64,000 nt of DNA from Pseudomonas sp. CAN1 (GTDB taxonomy: Bacteria; Pseudomonadota; Gammaproteobacteria; Pseudomonadales; Pseudomonadaceae): NCBI RefSeq assembly GCF_030462585.1, contig NZ_JASMRU010000007.1, positions 1 to 64,000 of the forward strand, in the 5' to 3' direction. The notes beneath the pieces were generated by a model. The model made no database searches, had not been told where the DNA came from, and was given only the letters and a program-made list of their open reading frames with translations. Made by a program: the position numbers and the translations under genes. Positions 13,937-24,876 of the stretch are shown here, piece after piece. Numbering within the stretch: the stretch's first letter is position 1; the number at the start of each line of letters is the position of its first letter.

Positions 13937-14917
13937 GTGGACATTATCCACCTTAAGTCAGTGTCCACTCAGCCCGGGACAGACCAGTTGGACCCGTATA
14001 TAGGCGACCAGCCTCTGACTCATGTCGACGACGAGACTCTGGCTCCCTACATAAGGGATCGACTCAAGGGCACCAGAACCAGCGATGGCAAGTTGAAGCC
14101 TGGCGTCTCACACCGCACCGTGAACATCGCCCTGGAACGCGTCATACGCATCTTGAATCTATGCGCCCGAAAATGGCGTGATGAGCAGAAGCGTCCCTGG
14201 CTCGACGTAGTACCGATGATCACCAAGCTGGAAGAGAAGAAAACCAGACGCATGCCCTACCCGATGTCCTGGGAAGAGCAGTCGATTCTCTTCGCCGAAC
14301 TGCCTGATCATTTGCGCCGCATGGCCCTGTACAAGGTCAACAGCGGCTCACGCGAACAGGAGGTTGTGAAGCTTCGCTGGGATTGGGAGATACCGATTCC
14401 TGAGCTCAACACCAGCGTCTTTCTCATACCGGCGGATTTTGGTGGCCGGCATGAGAGCTCCGGGGTCAAGAACGGCGACGAGCGCCTCGTTGTACTCAAC
14501 AACGTAGCCAAGTCGGTCATCGAGGGACAGCGAGGGCTTGATCCGGTTTGGGTATTTCCTTACGGACAACCCGATCAAAACGGCAAGGCCACTCCCGTTC
14601 ACCGGATGAACGATTCGGCATGGAAGAAAGCCAGGGTCAGAGCAGCGAAGAAGTTCCAGGAGCGTTTTATGCGCCCTGCCCCAGCTGGATTTGCTTCGAT
14701 CCGCGTTCACGATCTGAAGCACACTTTCGGCCGAAGACTTCGGGCAGCTGGGGTAACGGAGGAAGACAGGAAGGCTCTGCTGGGGCACAAGAACGGTAGC
14801 ATCACCAGTCACTACTCAGCCGCCGAGTTGGGCAAACTGATTGATGAAGCCAACAGGATTTCGGCCACCGACTCGCGCGGTCCGGCCCTGACAATTTTGA
14901 GGAGAATGGCAGGATGA
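13937..14917 (+). CDS. Tyrosine recombinase (island integrase), N-terminus replaced by IS sequence
   Basis: The 326-aa frame encodes most of a phage-type integrase: a core-binding part (DPYIGDQPLTHVDDETLAPYIRDRL) and a catalytic domain with the first Arg in SGSREQEVVKLRW, then VHDLKHTF, LLGHKNGSIT and the nucleophile Tyr in SHYSAAEL. The HxxR motif reads HDLK, which I believe recurs in this subfamily. The first 17 codons come from the IS3 right end, so the native arm-binding N-terminus is lost. It points at the tRNA-Pro att site, as expected for the enzyme that inserted the island. Loss of the arm-binding domain probably leaves it unable to excise the island alone. Confidence 0.85.
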   Translation: MDIIHLKSVSTQPGTDQLDPYIGDQPLTHVDDETLAPYIRDRLKGTRTSDGKLKPGVSHRTVNIALERVIRILNLCARKWRDEQKRPWLDVVPMITKLEEKKTRRMPYPMSWEEQSILFAELPDHLRRMALYKVNSGSREQEVVKLRWDWEIPIPELNTSVFLIPADFGGRHESSGVKNGDERLVVLNNVAKSVIEGQRGLDPVWVFPYGQPDQNGKATPVHRMNDSAWKKARVRAAKKFQERFMRPAPAGFASIRVHDLKHTFGRRLRAAGVTEEDRKALLGHKNGSITSHYSAAELGKLIDEANRISATDSRGPALTILRRMAG

Positions 14918-14925
14918 AAAAAAGT

Positions 14926-14941
14926 CCCGCAAAAGTCCCTA
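14926..14941. repeat. Right arm-type repeat of island
   Basis: CCCGCAAAAGTCCCTA is identical to 1181-1196, and an extra AAAGTCCC sits immediately before it. It lies between the integrase stop and the tRNA-Pro att core, the expected place for arm-type integrase sites. Confidence 0.6.
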
Positions 14942-14966
14942 CGCTTCTACGCGTGAAGCGCCCATA

Positions 14967-15000
14967 AAAAAATCCAGTCACCGCTAAGTGACTGGATTTT
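14967..15000 (-). terminator. Terminator of tRNA-Pro
   Basis: The hairpin AAAATCCAGTCAC/GTGACTGGATTTT lies 12 bases past the tRNA 3' end, with T-rich flanks in both directions, so it can also end the integrase transcript. Confidence 0.8.
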
Positions 15001-15010
15001 CTAGGGATTT

Positions 15011-15090
<80 letters not shown>

Positions 15091-15174
15091 CGTTGCTTCC
15101 AAGTTCCCTCAGAGGCGGATCGCACTATACCCCAAGCATTTGCTTTGGAGAAGCGCTTTTTTCATTTTTTTCAG

Positions 15175-15531
15175 TTACTTGCGCAACACATGCAGCACAT
15201 CTTCCAATTCGGCGATCATCTGCCGGATCAGTTGTTTGTACTGGGTGGCGTCCTCGCGGGCTTCGTCGCCGGTGAGGCGCTGACGGGCGCCACCGATGGT
15301 GAAGCCCTGGTCGTAGAGCAGCGCACGGATCTGGCGAATCATGAGCACGTCCTGGCGCTGGTAGTAGCGCCGATTGCCCCTTCGCTTGACCGGGTTGAGT
15401 TGCGGGAACTCCTGTTCCCAGTACCGCAGCACGTGCGGCTTCACCGCGCAAAGGTCACTTACTTCACCAATAGTGAAATAGCGCTTGCCCGGGATGGGGG
15501 GCAACTCGTCGTTATGACTTGGTTCCAGCAT
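15175..15531 (-). CDS. MerR-family transcriptional regulator
   Basis: The 118-aa protein has a MerR HTH ([40 protein letters not shown], about residues 19-60) and a short C-terminal helix ([21 protein letters not shown]) for dimerisation; no cysteine effector site is visible. It overlaps the end of ihfA by 20 bases, the order conserved in Pseudomonas. The ATG at 15531 is preferred; a TTG three codons earlier (15540) is possible. The target is unknown. Confidence 0.88.
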   Translation of the reverse strand: MLEPSHNDELPPIPGKRYFTIGEVSDLCAVKPHVLRYWEQEFPQLNPVKRRGNRRYYQRQDVLMIRQIRALLYDQGFTIGGARQRLTGDEAREDATQYKQLIRQMIAELEDVLHVLRK

Positions 15532-15814
15532 AAGCTTCAACCCTGGCCTTCAGTTTCTGCCCTGGACGAAAGGTGACGACGCGCCGGGCTGTGATCGGGA
15601 TTTCCTCTCCCGTCTTCGGGTTGCGTCCGGGACGCTGGCGCTTGTCGCGCAGATCGAAGTTGCCGAAACCCGACAACTTCACCTGTTCGTTATGCTCCAG
15701 CGCCTGGCGGATCTCTTCGAAGAAGAGCTCCACCAGTTCCTTGGCTTCCCGCTTATTCAGGCCCAGCTCTTCGTACAGACGTTCAGCAATTTCAGCTTTC
15801 GTCAGAGCCCCCAT
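15512..15814 (-). CDS. ihfA: Integration host factor subunit alpha
   Basis: The 100-aa DNA-bending protein matches IHF-alpha along its length: [34 protein letters not shown] and the beta-arm motif [12 protein letters not shown] with its intercalating Pro. With IhfB it bends DNA sharply at specific sites for recombination and sigma-54 transcription. It lies 3 bases after pheT, as in other gamma-proteobacteria. Confidence 0.97.
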   Translation of the reverse strand: MGALTKAEIAERLYEELGLNKREAKELVELFFEEIRQALEHNEQVKLSGFGNFDLRDKRQRPGRNPKTGEEIPITARRVVTFRPGQKLKARVEAYAGTKS

Positions 15815-15817
15815 ACG

Positions 15818-18196
15818 CTACTTCCTTAACGTGGCGTTGAACCTTTGTTCCAGCGAGGCGACGATATTCTGCGTAGTCGCGTTCACCTCGTCATCATTAA
15901 GAGTGCGTGATGGATGCTGCCAGGTCAAGCCAACGGCCAAGCTTTTTCTAAGCGGATCAATGCCTTTACCGTGGTAGACGTCAAAGAGCCTGAGGTCCGT
16001 CAGCCATTCGCCCGCCGTTTCACGGATATTTGCCAGGACGAATTCGGCCGGGGTGTCCAGATCGACGATCAGCGCGAGGTCACGGCGCACTTCAGGGAAG
16101 CGCGACAGTTCGCTGAATTTCGGCAGGCGACCCTTGGCGACTTCGGCCAGTACCAGTTCGAAGACGTAGACCGGGCGATCCAGGTCCAGCGCCTTGGCCA
16201 GCTCCGGGTGCAGGGCGCCCAGGTAGCCGACCAGTACGCCGTCACGCTCGATCTTGGCGGTCTGGCCCGGGTGCAGCGCCGGGTGTTCCGCCGGGGAGAA
16301 GGTGAAGGCTTCGAGGGCGCCGGCGTTACCCAGCAGCGCTTCGACATCGGCTTTCACGTCGAAGAAGTCGACGTTCTCGCGGCCGTTGGCCCAGCCTTCA
16401 GGCTGACGGGCACCGCAAACGACGCCGGCGAGCATGTTTTCCTGCACCAGCCCTTCCAGCTGACCGACGAAGCGCAGGCCGCTTTCGAACAGACGCACGC
16501 GGGTCTGCTGGCGGTTGAGGTTGTGCTGCAGGGACTTCACCAGACCCGGCCAGAGCGAGGCGCGCATGGCGGCCATGTCGGCGGAGATCGGGTTGGCCAG
16601 CATCAGCGGCTCGACGCCAGGGTGGAACAGCTGGAACAGCTTGGGATCGATGAAGCTGTAGGTGATGGCTTCCTGGTAGTCACGGGCGACCAGCAGGCGG
16701 CGCAGCGCCGGCAACTCGGCCTGGGACTCGGACTTGGTGTTCGGCGCCAGACGGGCCTGCGGGTAACGAACCGGCAGACGGTTGTAGCCATACAGGCGGC
16801 CCAGCTCTTCGATCAGGTCGACTTCGATGGAGACGTCGAAGCGATGACTCGGCACACCCACGGTCCAGGCATCGGCACCGGCTTTCTGGACGTCGAACTC
16901 CAGAGCGGTGAGCAGACGCTCGATCTCGGCGTTTTCCAGGGTCATGCCCAGCATCTGGGTGACGCGCTCGGCACGCAGGGCAACCGGCGCAACCTTCGGC
17001 AGGTCGGCTTCGCTGGCTTGCTCGATGATCGGGCCGGCTTCGCCGCCGACGATCTGCAGCAGCAGTTCGGTGGCGCGCTCCATGGCGCGGCGGGCCAGTT
17101 GCGAGTCCACACCACGCTCGAAGCGGTGCGAGGCATCGGTGTGCAGGCCATAGGAGCGGGCCTTGCCAGCGACGGCGATGTTGTCGAAGAAGGCGCTTTC
17201 GAGGAACAGGTCGCGGGTCTTGGCGCTGACGCCGCTGTGCTCGCCACCCATTACGCCGGCAATGGCCAGTGCACGTTCGTGGTCGGCGATCACCAGGGTA
17301 TCGGCACGCAGGGTGACTTCCTGGCCGTCGAGCAGGACGAGCTTCTCGCCCTCCTCCGCCATGCGCACGCGAATGCCGCCCTTGATCTCGTCGAGGTCGA
17401 AGGCGTGCATCGGTTGGCCCAGCTCGATCATCACGTAGTTGGTGATGTCGACGGCGGCGTCGATGCTGCGGATATCGGAACGGCGCAGGCGCTCGACCAT
17501 CCACAGGGGGGACGGTTTGCTCAGGTCAACGTTGCGGATGACACGGCCGAGGTAGCGCGGGCAGGCCTTGGGTGCCAGCAGCTCAATGCTGCGTACATCA
17601 TCGATATGCGGAGCAACAGCGTTGACGACCACCGGCTTGACCTCGGCGCTGTACAGCGCGCCGACTTCGCGAGCGAGGCCGGTGAGGGACAGGCAGTCGC
17701 CGCGGTTCGGGGTCAGGCCGATCTCGATGGAGGCGTCGTCCAGTTCGAGGTAGTCGCGCACGTTGGCGCCCACCGGCGCATCCGCGGCGAGCTCCATCAG
17801 GCCGGCGTTTTCTTCGCTGATTTCCAGCTCTTTGGCCGAGCAGAGCATGCCGTTGGATTCAACGCCGCGCAGCTTGGCTTTCTTGATCTTGAAGTCGCCC
17901 GGCAGTTCGGCGCCGATCATGGCGAAGGGGATCTTCAGGCCCGGACGCACGTTAGGCGCGCCGCAGACAACCTGGAAGGTCTCCGAACCGTTGCTGACCT
18001 GGCAGACGCGCAGCTTGTCGGCGTCCGGGTGCTGTTCGGTCGACAGCACTTCGCCCACGACCACGCCGCTGAACTGGCCGGCAACCGGGATCACGGCATC
18101 GACCTCAAGGCCGGCCATGGACAGACGAGCCACCAGCTCGTCACGGGATACCTGCGGATTTACCCAGCTCCGCAGCCACTGTTCACTGAATTTCAT
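15818..18196 (-). CDS. pheT: Phenylalanyl-tRNA synthetase beta subunit
   Basis: The 792-aa beta chain of the (alpha-beta)2 synthetase contains an N-terminal tRNA-binding EMAP-like domain (about residues 39-150), the B3/B4 editing domain in the middle, the B5 domain and a C-terminal ferredoxin-like anticodon-binding domain (FSELSRFPEVRRDLALIVD onward). The length is normal for bacteria. It follows pheS after 34 bases and is probably cotranscribed with it. Confidence 0.98.
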   Translation of the reverse strand: MKFSEQWLRSWVNPQVSRDELVARLSMAGLEVDAVIPVAGQFSGVVVGEVLSTEQHPDADKLRVCQVSNGSETFQVVCGAPNVRPGLKIPFAMIGAELPGDFKIKKAKLRGVESNGMLCSAKELEISEENAGLMELAADAPVGANVRDYLELDDASIEIGLTPNRGDCLSLTGLAREVGALYSAEVKPVVVNAVAPHIDDVRSIELLAPKACPRYLGRVIRNVDLSKPSPLWMVERLRRSDIRSIDAAVDITNYVMIELGQPMHAFDLDEIKGGIRVRMAEEGEKLVLLDGQEVTLRADTLVIADHERALAIAGVMGGEHSGVSAKTRDLFLESAFFDNIAVAGKARSYGLHTDASHRFERGVDSQLARRAMERATELLLQIVGGEAGPIIEQASEADLPKVAPVALRAERVTQMLGMTLENAEIERLLTALEFDVQKAGADAWTVGVPSHRFDVSIEVDLIEELGRLYGYNRLPVRYPQARLAPNTKSESQAELPALRRLLVARDYQEAITYSFIDPKLFQLFHPGVEPLMLANPISADMAAMRASLWPGLVKSLQHNLNRQQTRVRLFESGLRFVGQLEGLVQENMLAGVVCGARQPEGWANGRENVDFFDVKADVEALLGNAGALEAFTFSPAEHPALHPGQTAKIERDGVLVGYLGALHPELAKALDLDRPVYVFELVLAEVAKGRLPKFSELSRFPEVRRDLALIVDLDTPAEFVLANIRETAGEWLTDLRLFDVYHGKGIDPLRKSLAVGLTWQHPSRTLNDDEVNATTQNIVASLEQRFNATLRK

Positions 18197-18230
18197 CCTG
18201 CTCTCCTAAATGCGTTGACGGTCGTGCGGG

Positions 18231-19299
<1,069 letters not shown>

Positions 19300-19344
19300 C
19301 GGTGACGTTAACTCCGGACCGAGATCCGGTAACTGTCGTGGGGC

Positions 19345-19701
19345 TTAAGCCAGGCTGGCCTTCGCTTTCTCGACAATTGCGGTAAACGCCGCTTTTTCGT
19401 TCACAGCCAGATCGGCCAGGACCTTACGGTCGATCTCGATGGCCGCTTTTTTCAGGCCAGCGATCAGACGGCTGTAGGACAGACCGTTCAGACGAGCACC
19501 AGCGTTGATACGAGCGATCCACAGAGCGCGGAACTGACGCTTGCGCTGACGACGGTCACGGTAGGCGTATTGGCCTGCTTTGATGACCGCCTGCTTGGCA
19601 ACACGGAACACGCGCGAACGCGCGCCGTAGTAGCCTTTTGCGAGCTTCAGAATCTTTTTGTGACGACGACGGGCAATCACGCCACGCTTAACACGAGCCA
19701 T
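19345..19701 (-). CDS. rplT: 50S ribosomal protein L20
   Basis: The 118-aa, very basic protein begins [30 protein letters not shown], the invariant L20 start, which binds 23S rRNA domain I early in 50S assembly. In E. coli L20 also represses its own operon by binding the rpmI leader. It follows rpmI after 21 bases. Confidence 0.98.
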   Translation of the reverse strand: MARVKRGVIARRRHKKILKLAKGYYGARSRVFRVAKQAVIKAGQYAYRDRRQRKRQFRALWIARINAGARLNGLSYSRLIAGLKKAAIEIDRKVLADLAVNEKAAFTAIVEKAKASLA

Positions 19702-19722
19702 TTATTTATCCTCTACCAGAAA

Positions 19723-19917
19723 TCAACGCAGACGCAGGGAGCGCGCTACACGGCGAACGTCGGAAGCAGCGAGCATCGAAGTGCCGCGCAGCTGACGCTT
19801 ACGCTTGGTGGTCATTTTGGTCAGGATGTGGCTCTTGAAAGCGTGCTTGTGCTTGATGCCACCAGCAGTCACTTTGAAGCGCTTTTTGGCGCCACTCTTG
19901 GTTTTCATCTTTGGCAT
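19723..19917 (-). CDS. rpmI: 50S ribosomal protein L35
   Basis: The 64-aa basic protein [20 protein letters not shown]... is a typical L35. It lies between infC and rplT, 60 bases after infC, in the conserved IF3-L35-L20 operon. Confidence 0.98.
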   Translation of the reverse strand: MPKMKTKSGAKKRFKVTAGGIKHKHAFKSHILTKMTTKRKRQLRGTSMLAASDVRRVARSLRLR

Positions 19918-19977
19918 GTTTAGTACTCCGCATTCGTTAACAACTGATAACCATCAGGCCTGCCAGTGCCCGGGAGG

Positions 19978-20529
19978 TTATTTACGCTTCTTGGGAGCGA
20001 TGACCATCATCAGCTGGCGTCCTTCCAGCTTAGGATGCTGTTCCACGGTGCCGATTTCGGCGAGGTCGTTTTCGACCCGCTTCAACAGCTCCATGCCCAG
20101 CTCCTGGTGGGCCATCTCACGACCACGGAATCGAAGCGATACCTTGGCCTTGTCCCCTTCATTAAGGAAACGTACCAGGTTGCGTAGTTTTACCTGGTAA
20201 TCCCCTTCTTCCGTCCCTGGACGAAACTTGATTTCTTTGATCTGTTGCTGGTGCTGGTTTTTCTTCGCAGCAGCGGCTTGCTTCTTCTTCTCGAAGAGGT
20301 GCTTGCCGTAGTCCATGATGCGGCAGACAGGGGGCACCGCATCAGCAGAAATTTCCACCAGGTCCAGCTTGGCCTCGTCAGCCAGACGGAGAGCCTCATC
20401 GATGGAGACCACGCCGATCTGCTGACCGTCAGCACCAATCAGACGAACCTCACGGGCGGTGATGTTCTCGTTGATCGGCGGTTTCGGGAGAGCCCGCTTA
20501 TCCTGCCTCATTTCACGCTTAATAATGAT
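19978..20529 (-). CDS. infC: Translation initiation factor IF-3 (non-AUG start)
   Basis: IF-3 checks the start codon-anticodon pair on the 30S subunit. The frame has the N-terminal domain ([16 protein letters not shown]) and the C-terminal domain ([23 protein letters not shown]). The first ATG (20511) lacks a ribosome site, but GGAG at 20532-20535 overlaps the thrS stop and is followed by ATC-ATT-ATT-AAG-CGT-GAA in frame. Homologues begin M-x-I-K-R-E-M, so translation starts at one of these codons (20529, 20526 or 20523). I give the outermost; spacing favours the ATT codons. Such starts are disfavoured by IF-3 itself and give autoregulation in E. coli. Confidence 0.95.
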   Translation of the reverse strand: MIIKREMRQDKRALPKPPINENITAREVRLIGADGQQIGVVSIDEALRLADEAKLDLVEISADAVPPVCRIMDYGKHLFEKKKQAAAAKKNQHQQQIKEIKFRPGTEEGDYQVKLRNLVRFLNEGDKAKVSLRFRGREMAHQELGMELLKRVENDLAEIGTVEQHPKLEGRQLMMVIAPKKRK

Positions 20530-22451
20530 TACTCCGAGTCTTGGCGACCACGCCGGGAAACCGCCTGAGCAAGCAGCTCAGCGAACTGGGCGACCGGCAT
20601 CGAGCCGAGGTCTGCCCCTTCGCGCGTACGTACGGCGACGGCCTGCGATTCAACTTCCCTATCGCCGATGACCAGCAGATAGGGAACCTTGAGCAAAGTA
20701 TGCTCGCGGATTTTAAAGCCAATTTTCTCGTTTCTCAAGTCAGACTTGGCACGGAATCCGCTTTGTTCGAGCTGACGCACCACTTCTTCAGCCCATTCGC
20801 CCTGCTTGTCAGTGATATTCATCACCACCGCCTGGGTCGGTGCGAGCCAGGCCGGGAACAGGCCGGCGTAGTGCTCGATGAGCATGCCGATGAAGCGCTC
20901 GAAGGAGCCGAGGATCGCACGGTGCAGCATGACCGGACGGGTACGGCTGTTATCTTCGGCGATATAGCTGGCATCCAGACGTTCCGGCAGGTTCGGGTCG
21001 TACTGCAGGGTGCCGCACTGCCAGTTACGGCCGAGGCAATCCTTCAGGGTGAACTCGATCTTCGGACCGTAGAAGGCGCCCTCGCCCGGCTGGTATTCCC
21101 ACTCCAGGCCGGATTCGTTCAGAGCGTCGGCCAGCGCGCTTTCGGCGCGATCCCATAGCTCTTCGGAACCGACGCGCTTGGCCGGACGAGTGGACAGTTT
21201 CATGGAAACGTCGCTGAAACCGAAGTCGGAATAGACCTGCAGGGTCAGCTTGATGAAGTCGGCCGCTTCCTTCTTCACCTGCTCTTCGGTGCAGAAGATG
21301 TGGGCGTCGTCCTGGGTGAAGCCACGTACGCGCATGATGCCGTGCAGCGCGCCGGACGGCTCGTTGCGGTGGCAGGCGCCGAATTCGGCGAGGCGCAGCG
21401 GCAGGTCACGGTAGGACTTCAGGCCCTGGTTGAAGATCTGCACGTGGCACGGGCAGTTCATCGGTTTGACCGCGAAGTCACGGCTTTCCGACGAAGTGGT
21501 GAACATGTTCTCGGCGTAGTTGGTCCAGTGACCGGAGCGCTCCCAGAGGATGCGGTCGACGACCTGCGGGGTACGGACTTCCACGTAGCCGTGGTCGCGC
21601 TGCACCTTGCGCATGTACTGCTCGAGCACCTGGTAGACGGTCCAGCCGTTCGGGTGCCAGAAGACCATGCCCGGCGCTTCTTCCTGGAGGTGGAAGAGGT
21701 CGAGTTGCTTGCCGATGCGGCGGTGATCGCGCTTCTCGGCTTCCTCGATGCGCTGGATGTAGGCAGCCAGCTGCTTCTTGTCCGCCCAGGCGGTGCCGTA
21801 GACGCGCTGCAGCTGCTCGTTCTTCGAGTCGCCGCGCCAGTAGGCGCCGGAAATCTTGGTGAGCTTGAAAGCTTTCAGGAAACGAGTGTTCGGCACGTGC
21901 GGGCCGCGGCACATGTCCACGTACTCCTCGTGGAAGTACAGGCCCATGGCCTTCTCGTCCGGCATGTCGTCGATGAGGCGCAGCTTGTACTCCTCACCAC
22001 GAGCCTTGAAGGTCTCGATGACTTCGGCGCGCGGCGTCATCTTCTTGATGACGTCGTAGTCCTTCTCGATCAGCTCGGCCATGCGCTTTTCGATGGCAGC
22101 CATGTCATCCGGAGTGAAGGGGCGCTCGAAGGCGATGTCGTAATAGAAGCCTTCGTCGATCACCGGGCCGATGACCATCTTGGCGGTCGGGTACAGCTGC
22201 TTGACCGCATGGCCCACGAGGTGAGCGCAGGAGTGGCGGATGATTTCCAGCCCGTCCTCGTCCTTCGGGGTAATGATCTGCAGGGTCGCGTCACTGTCGA
22301 TGATGTCGCAGGCGTCGACCAGACGGCCGTTGACCTTGCCGGCCAGGGTGGCTTTCGCCAGGCCCGCGCCAATGGATTGCGCCACCTCGGTCACGCTGAC
22401 CGGATGATCGAAGGAACGCTGACTACCGTCGGGAAGAGTAATGATGGGCAT
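20529..22451 (-). CDS. thrS: Threonyl-tRNA synthetase
   Basis: The 640-aa enzyme charges tRNA-Thr and edits mischarged Ser. It begins with a TGS domain ([14 protein letters not shown]), then the editing domain with [16 protein letters not shown] and its distal Cys region, then the class II catalytic core ([47 protein letters not shown]) and the anticodon-binding domain. The start at 22451 has AGGAGG 5 bases upstream; the frame to 22493 is extra. It leads the thrS-infC-rpmI-rplT operon and overlaps the infC ribosome site. Confidence 0.98.
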   Translation of the reverse strand: MPIITLPDGSQRSFDHPVSVTEVAQSIGAGLAKATLAGKVNGRLVDACDIIDSDATLQIITPKDEDGLEIIRHSCAHLVGHAVKQLYPTAKMVIGPVIDEGFYYDIAFERPFTPDDMAAIEKRMAELIEKDYDVIKKMTPRAEVIETFKARGEEYKLRLIDDMPDEKAMGLYFHEEYVDMCRGPHVPNTRFLKAFKLTKISGAYWRGDSKNEQLQRVYGTAWADKKQLAAYIQRIEEAEKRDHRRIGKQLDLFHLQEEAPGMVFWHPNGWTVYQVLEQYMRKVQRDHGYVEVRTPQVVDRILWERSGHWTNYAENMFTTSSESRDFAVKPMNCPCHVQIFNQGLKSYRDLPLRLAEFGACHRNEPSGALHGIMRVRGFTQDDAHIFCTEEQVKKEAADFIKLTLQVYSDFGFSDVSMKLSTRPAKRVGSEELWDRAESALADALNESGLEWEYQPGEGAFYGPKIEFTLKDCLGRNWQCGTLQYDPNLPERLDASYIAEDNSRTRPVMLHRAILGSFERFIGMLIEHYAGLFPAWLAPTQAVVMNITDKQGEWAEEVVRQLEQSGFRAKSDLRNEKIGFKIREHTLLKVPYLLVIGDREVESQAVAVRTREGADLGSMPVAQFAELLAQAVSRRGRQDSE

Positions 22452-22691
22452 GGCGCCTCCTCTCCTAGTGGTGACCCCTACGAAAGGCCACATGGGTTGG
22501 GATGTGCCAGTAAGCGTCGCCCGCCGGGAAGGCCTGCCTCACAGTGGCAGGCGCCTTGTCGGCACCCTGCGCATTCGCGCGCGGACGTAGATCACTGGAA
22601 GATTTCGAAAGCTGCCCGCAAACGATAGCGGGCAAGGCGAAGGATGTTACTGCAACTCAGGGAAACTGACGAGCGGCAAGGCTGACTTCGC

Positions 22692-23525
22692 TCAGTACTG
22701 TGCGACAAATTCCAGCACAGCGCGATTGAACGATGCCGGGCGGATAACATTCATGCCGTGGGACGCACCCGGAATCGTCACTGACCGCACATCCGCCAAC
22801 GTCGATTGCAATGCCCGGATGATCCGCGGGAATGGTTCCGGACTTTTCGCACCACCGATCAGCAATACCGGCAACTGCAATTGCGCCAACTGCTGGTGAT
22901 TTATAGGCACCTGATGATCGGCGACTTGCCCGACCAGAGTCATTGCATTGGCCGTCGCCATTTCGCGGAACTGTCGCGATGAGCGCGACCAGACTCCCGC
23001 ACCACTGACAGTATCGACAAAGAGTTGCAACCCCTCCTCCACCTGGCCTGCGCGAATCATCTGCAGCGCCTGCTGACGAAACTGATTGCGCTCGACGGGA
23101 GATACTGGCGCCTCGATATTTACTGCAGTGAAGACATCATCGGCAAAGTCTCCGCCGGGATCTGCAAGGGTCAACGAAAGCAATTTCCGCGGAGCCGCCA
23201 GCGCCACTCGCAGACAGATATTTCCGCCACGAGAATGTCCCAGCAGGTGAACCGGTCCAGGCAACTGGTCGATCAACTCCAGCAAGTCTTCAACATGCTG
23301 CTGCGTAGTAAAGCCCTTCCCTTCACCATTCCACTGTTCAGGAAAATAGTGACGCAGACTGGGCACTATCACACGATACCGCGCAGCCAATGCCTCGACT
23401 TGCGCCTGCCAGTAGCGGTAATCACATAGCGAGCCATGAACCAGCACCAACGGTGCGCCACGCCCGGAAACCTGGCACGCCAGTCCATACTCATTGACCT
23501 GATACTGCACTATCTCGTTATTCAT
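22692..23525 (-). CDS. Alpha/beta-fold hydrolase
   Basis: The 277-aa protein has the alpha/beta hydrolase layout: oxyanion loop LVLVHGSLCDYRYW, nucleophile elbow LLGHSRGGN (Ser), and a late His in IPGASHGMN. A cap region covers about residues 130-200. No signal peptide is seen, so it is cytoplasmic. The substrate cannot be told. The start at 23525 is the ATG (MNNEIVQY) where homology-like sequence begins. The AT-leaning coding sequence differs a little from the neighbours. Monocistronic, and convergent with nothing. Confidence 0.82.
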   Translation of the reverse strand: MNNEIVQYQVNEYGLACQVSGRGAPLVLVHGSLCDYRYWQAQVEALAARYRVIVPSLRHYFPEQWNGEGKGFTTQQHVEDLLELIDQLPGPVHLLGHSRGGNICLRVALAAPRKLLSLTLADPGGDFADDVFTAVNIEAPVSPVERNQFRQQALQMIRAGQVEEGLQLFVDTVSGAGVWSRSSRQFREMATANAMTLVGQVADHQVPINHQQLAQLQLPVLLIGGAKSPEPFPRIIRALQSTLADVRSVTIPGASHGMNVIRPASFNRAVLEFVAQY

Positions 23526-23781
23526 CCGACACTCACACGCAACGCACCACAATAAAGCACACAGGCTTTGCAGGGGCTATTCAATACCCATCAATCCAGC
23601 CGGAGCCTTTAGCTCGCGCATTATCGCTTACCGACCAACTAATCCACCAACCTTTCATGTGCGCGCAACATTTAAAGTGTCTTTTCTCAATCGCAACAAT
23701 TCATATATTCAGTTGACGCGAACATTCAAGAGAACAGAGAATCGCCCCGTACTAACCAACCCTGATTACGGGAGCACCCAG

Positions 23782-24135
23782 ATGTCCAAACTTGCGGAAT
23801 TCCGCGAAGCCGAGCGCAAACTCCAGGAACAACTCGCCCTGCTCGAGAAACTCAAGAGCGATGGCGGCCTGAAAAAAGAACTGGAGTTCAAGGATCAACT
23901 GCAAGCCTTGATGGACCAGTACGGCATGAACCTGCGCAATGTCGTCGACATTCTCGACCCGCAGACTTCCACCGAGCCGGCCGCCGCACAACAGCCGCGC
24001 CGCACCCGTCAGCTGAAGATCTACAAGAACCCGCACAATGGCGAGACCATCGAGACCAAGGGCGGCAACCACAAGACCCTGAAAGCCTGGAAACAGCAAT
24101 ACGGTGGCGACACCGTGGAATCCTGGCTGCAGTGA
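23782..24135 (+). CDS. mvaU: H-NS-like nucleoid protein MvaU/MvaT family
   Basis: The 117-aa protein is a Pseudomonas H-NS-type xenogeneic silencer. Residues 1-60 form the oligomerising coiled coil (MSKLAEFREAERKLQEQLALLEKL), joined by a proline/alanine linker to the AT-hook-like DNA-binding domain with KIYKNPHNGETIETKGGNHKTLKAW. It coats AT-rich, often foreign DNA. The MSKLAEF start and tail point to MvaU rather than MvaT, by memory of the two P. aeruginosa proteins. The AT-rich module of the island at 1.3-2.4 kb would be a natural target. Confidence 0.9.
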   Translation: MSKLAEFREAERKLQEQLALLEKLKSDGGLKKELEFKDQLQALMDQYGMNLRNVVDILDPQTSTEPAAAQQPRRTRQLKIYKNPHNGETIETKGGNHKTLKAWKQQYGGDTVESWLQ

Positions 24136-24143
24136 CACCGATC

Positions 24144-24171
24144 TTCCGCGGAGCGCTCCCGCTCCGCGGAA
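24144..24171 (+). terminator. Hairpin after mvaU
   Basis: TTCCGCGGAGCG pairs perfectly with CGCTCCGCGGAA, 9 bases after the mvaU stop, with only a short T run. The remainder of the gap to 24578 holds no gene I can support. Confidence 0.7.
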
Positions 24172-24578
24172 TTTCCCCTTCGCTTGGCGGCTTCTGACAG
24201 ACGGCTGTATAAAAACTAGCCATCGTTAGAAGAAATCCTTATACTGGCCGACAGCGAACACCAAACCCAAGGTCGCCCCTCCCAGCACTCCCTACCTGAT
24301 CCAGGGCAGAAGCTGGGCTCTACAGGGCCACGGCCAGCGCATCCTCCACAACGATTCCAGAGCACGCCAACCGCGCCAGGAACATTTGCCCGAGCGATCA
24401 GCGCCCCACGTCAGAACCTCTGCTTTCACCCAACATCGCAGCCTGACGCGAACAGACCCCCAAGTTTCCAATCGCTGCCATATTCCGGTCATACGCCTTC
24501 TGCATTCTCAGAGCGCACCCGGAGCTTTTGACGAATTCGACGGTCATAGGACCGTTAACAAATTGGAAAGACAAGACA

Positions 24579-24803
24579 ATGAAAACTTCCCTGCAAATCC
24601 AGCAGGCGATTGGCACCCTCTCGGCGGCCTTCGCCCCTCTGAACTGCGTCATCCAGGCCAAGCGCAAGCATGGTTTCAGCTTCACCCTGGTGAACGAGCA
24701 TGGCATCGCCAAGCACACCGAGCGTCTCTACCCCCAGCAGTACCTGGGCGAGGCACCGCTGAACGCGGTGATCCAGCGAGTGCAAGCCACCATCGCAGCG
24801 TGA
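24579..24803 (+). CDS. Small conserved hypothetical protein (74 aa)
   Basis: I do not firmly recognise this 74-aa protein (MKTSLQIQQAIGTLSAAFAPLNCVIQAK...). Its size and pattern resemble the small DUF3509-type proteins common in Pseudomonas. It has no signal peptide or membrane helix. A strong terminator 11 bases after the stop supports it as a real, separately transcribed gene. Confidence 0.65.
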   Translation: MKTSLQIQQAIGTLSAAFAPLNCVIQAKRKHGFSFTLVNEHGIAKHTERLYPQQYLGEAPLNAVIQRVQATIAA

Positions 24804-24814
24804 GCCTGACAACG

Positions 24815-24841
24815 AAAAAGCCCCGCCTAAGCGGGGCTTTT
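24815..24841. terminator. Intrinsic terminator
   Basis: AAAAAGCCCCGC-ctaa-GCGGGGCTTTT, with A and T runs on both sides, ends the small gene at 24579 and can also end the minus-strand gene at 24877. Confidence 0.9.
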
Positions 24842-24876
24842 GCATTTCTGCCTGCCTATATAAAGGAAGGCGACCC

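Larger units (their letters stand above)
12736..13986 (-). mobile_element. IS3-family insertion sequence (1,251 bp)
   Basis: Terminal inverted repeats begin TGGTCTGTCCCGG at 12736 and end CCGGGACAGACCA at 13986. Inside are orfA and orfB with an A_AAA_AAG slippery site. The three bases outside the ends (GTG left, GTT right) do not match, so no clear target duplication is left. The element interrupts an EEP-type gene on one side and the integrase on the other, so an IS-mediated deletion between two copies is likely. Confidence 0.9.

Noticed and set aside
24205..24225. Possible LexA box CTGTATAAAAACTAG
   Set aside because: Only one half matches CTGT-N8-ACAG; no SOS gene follows.
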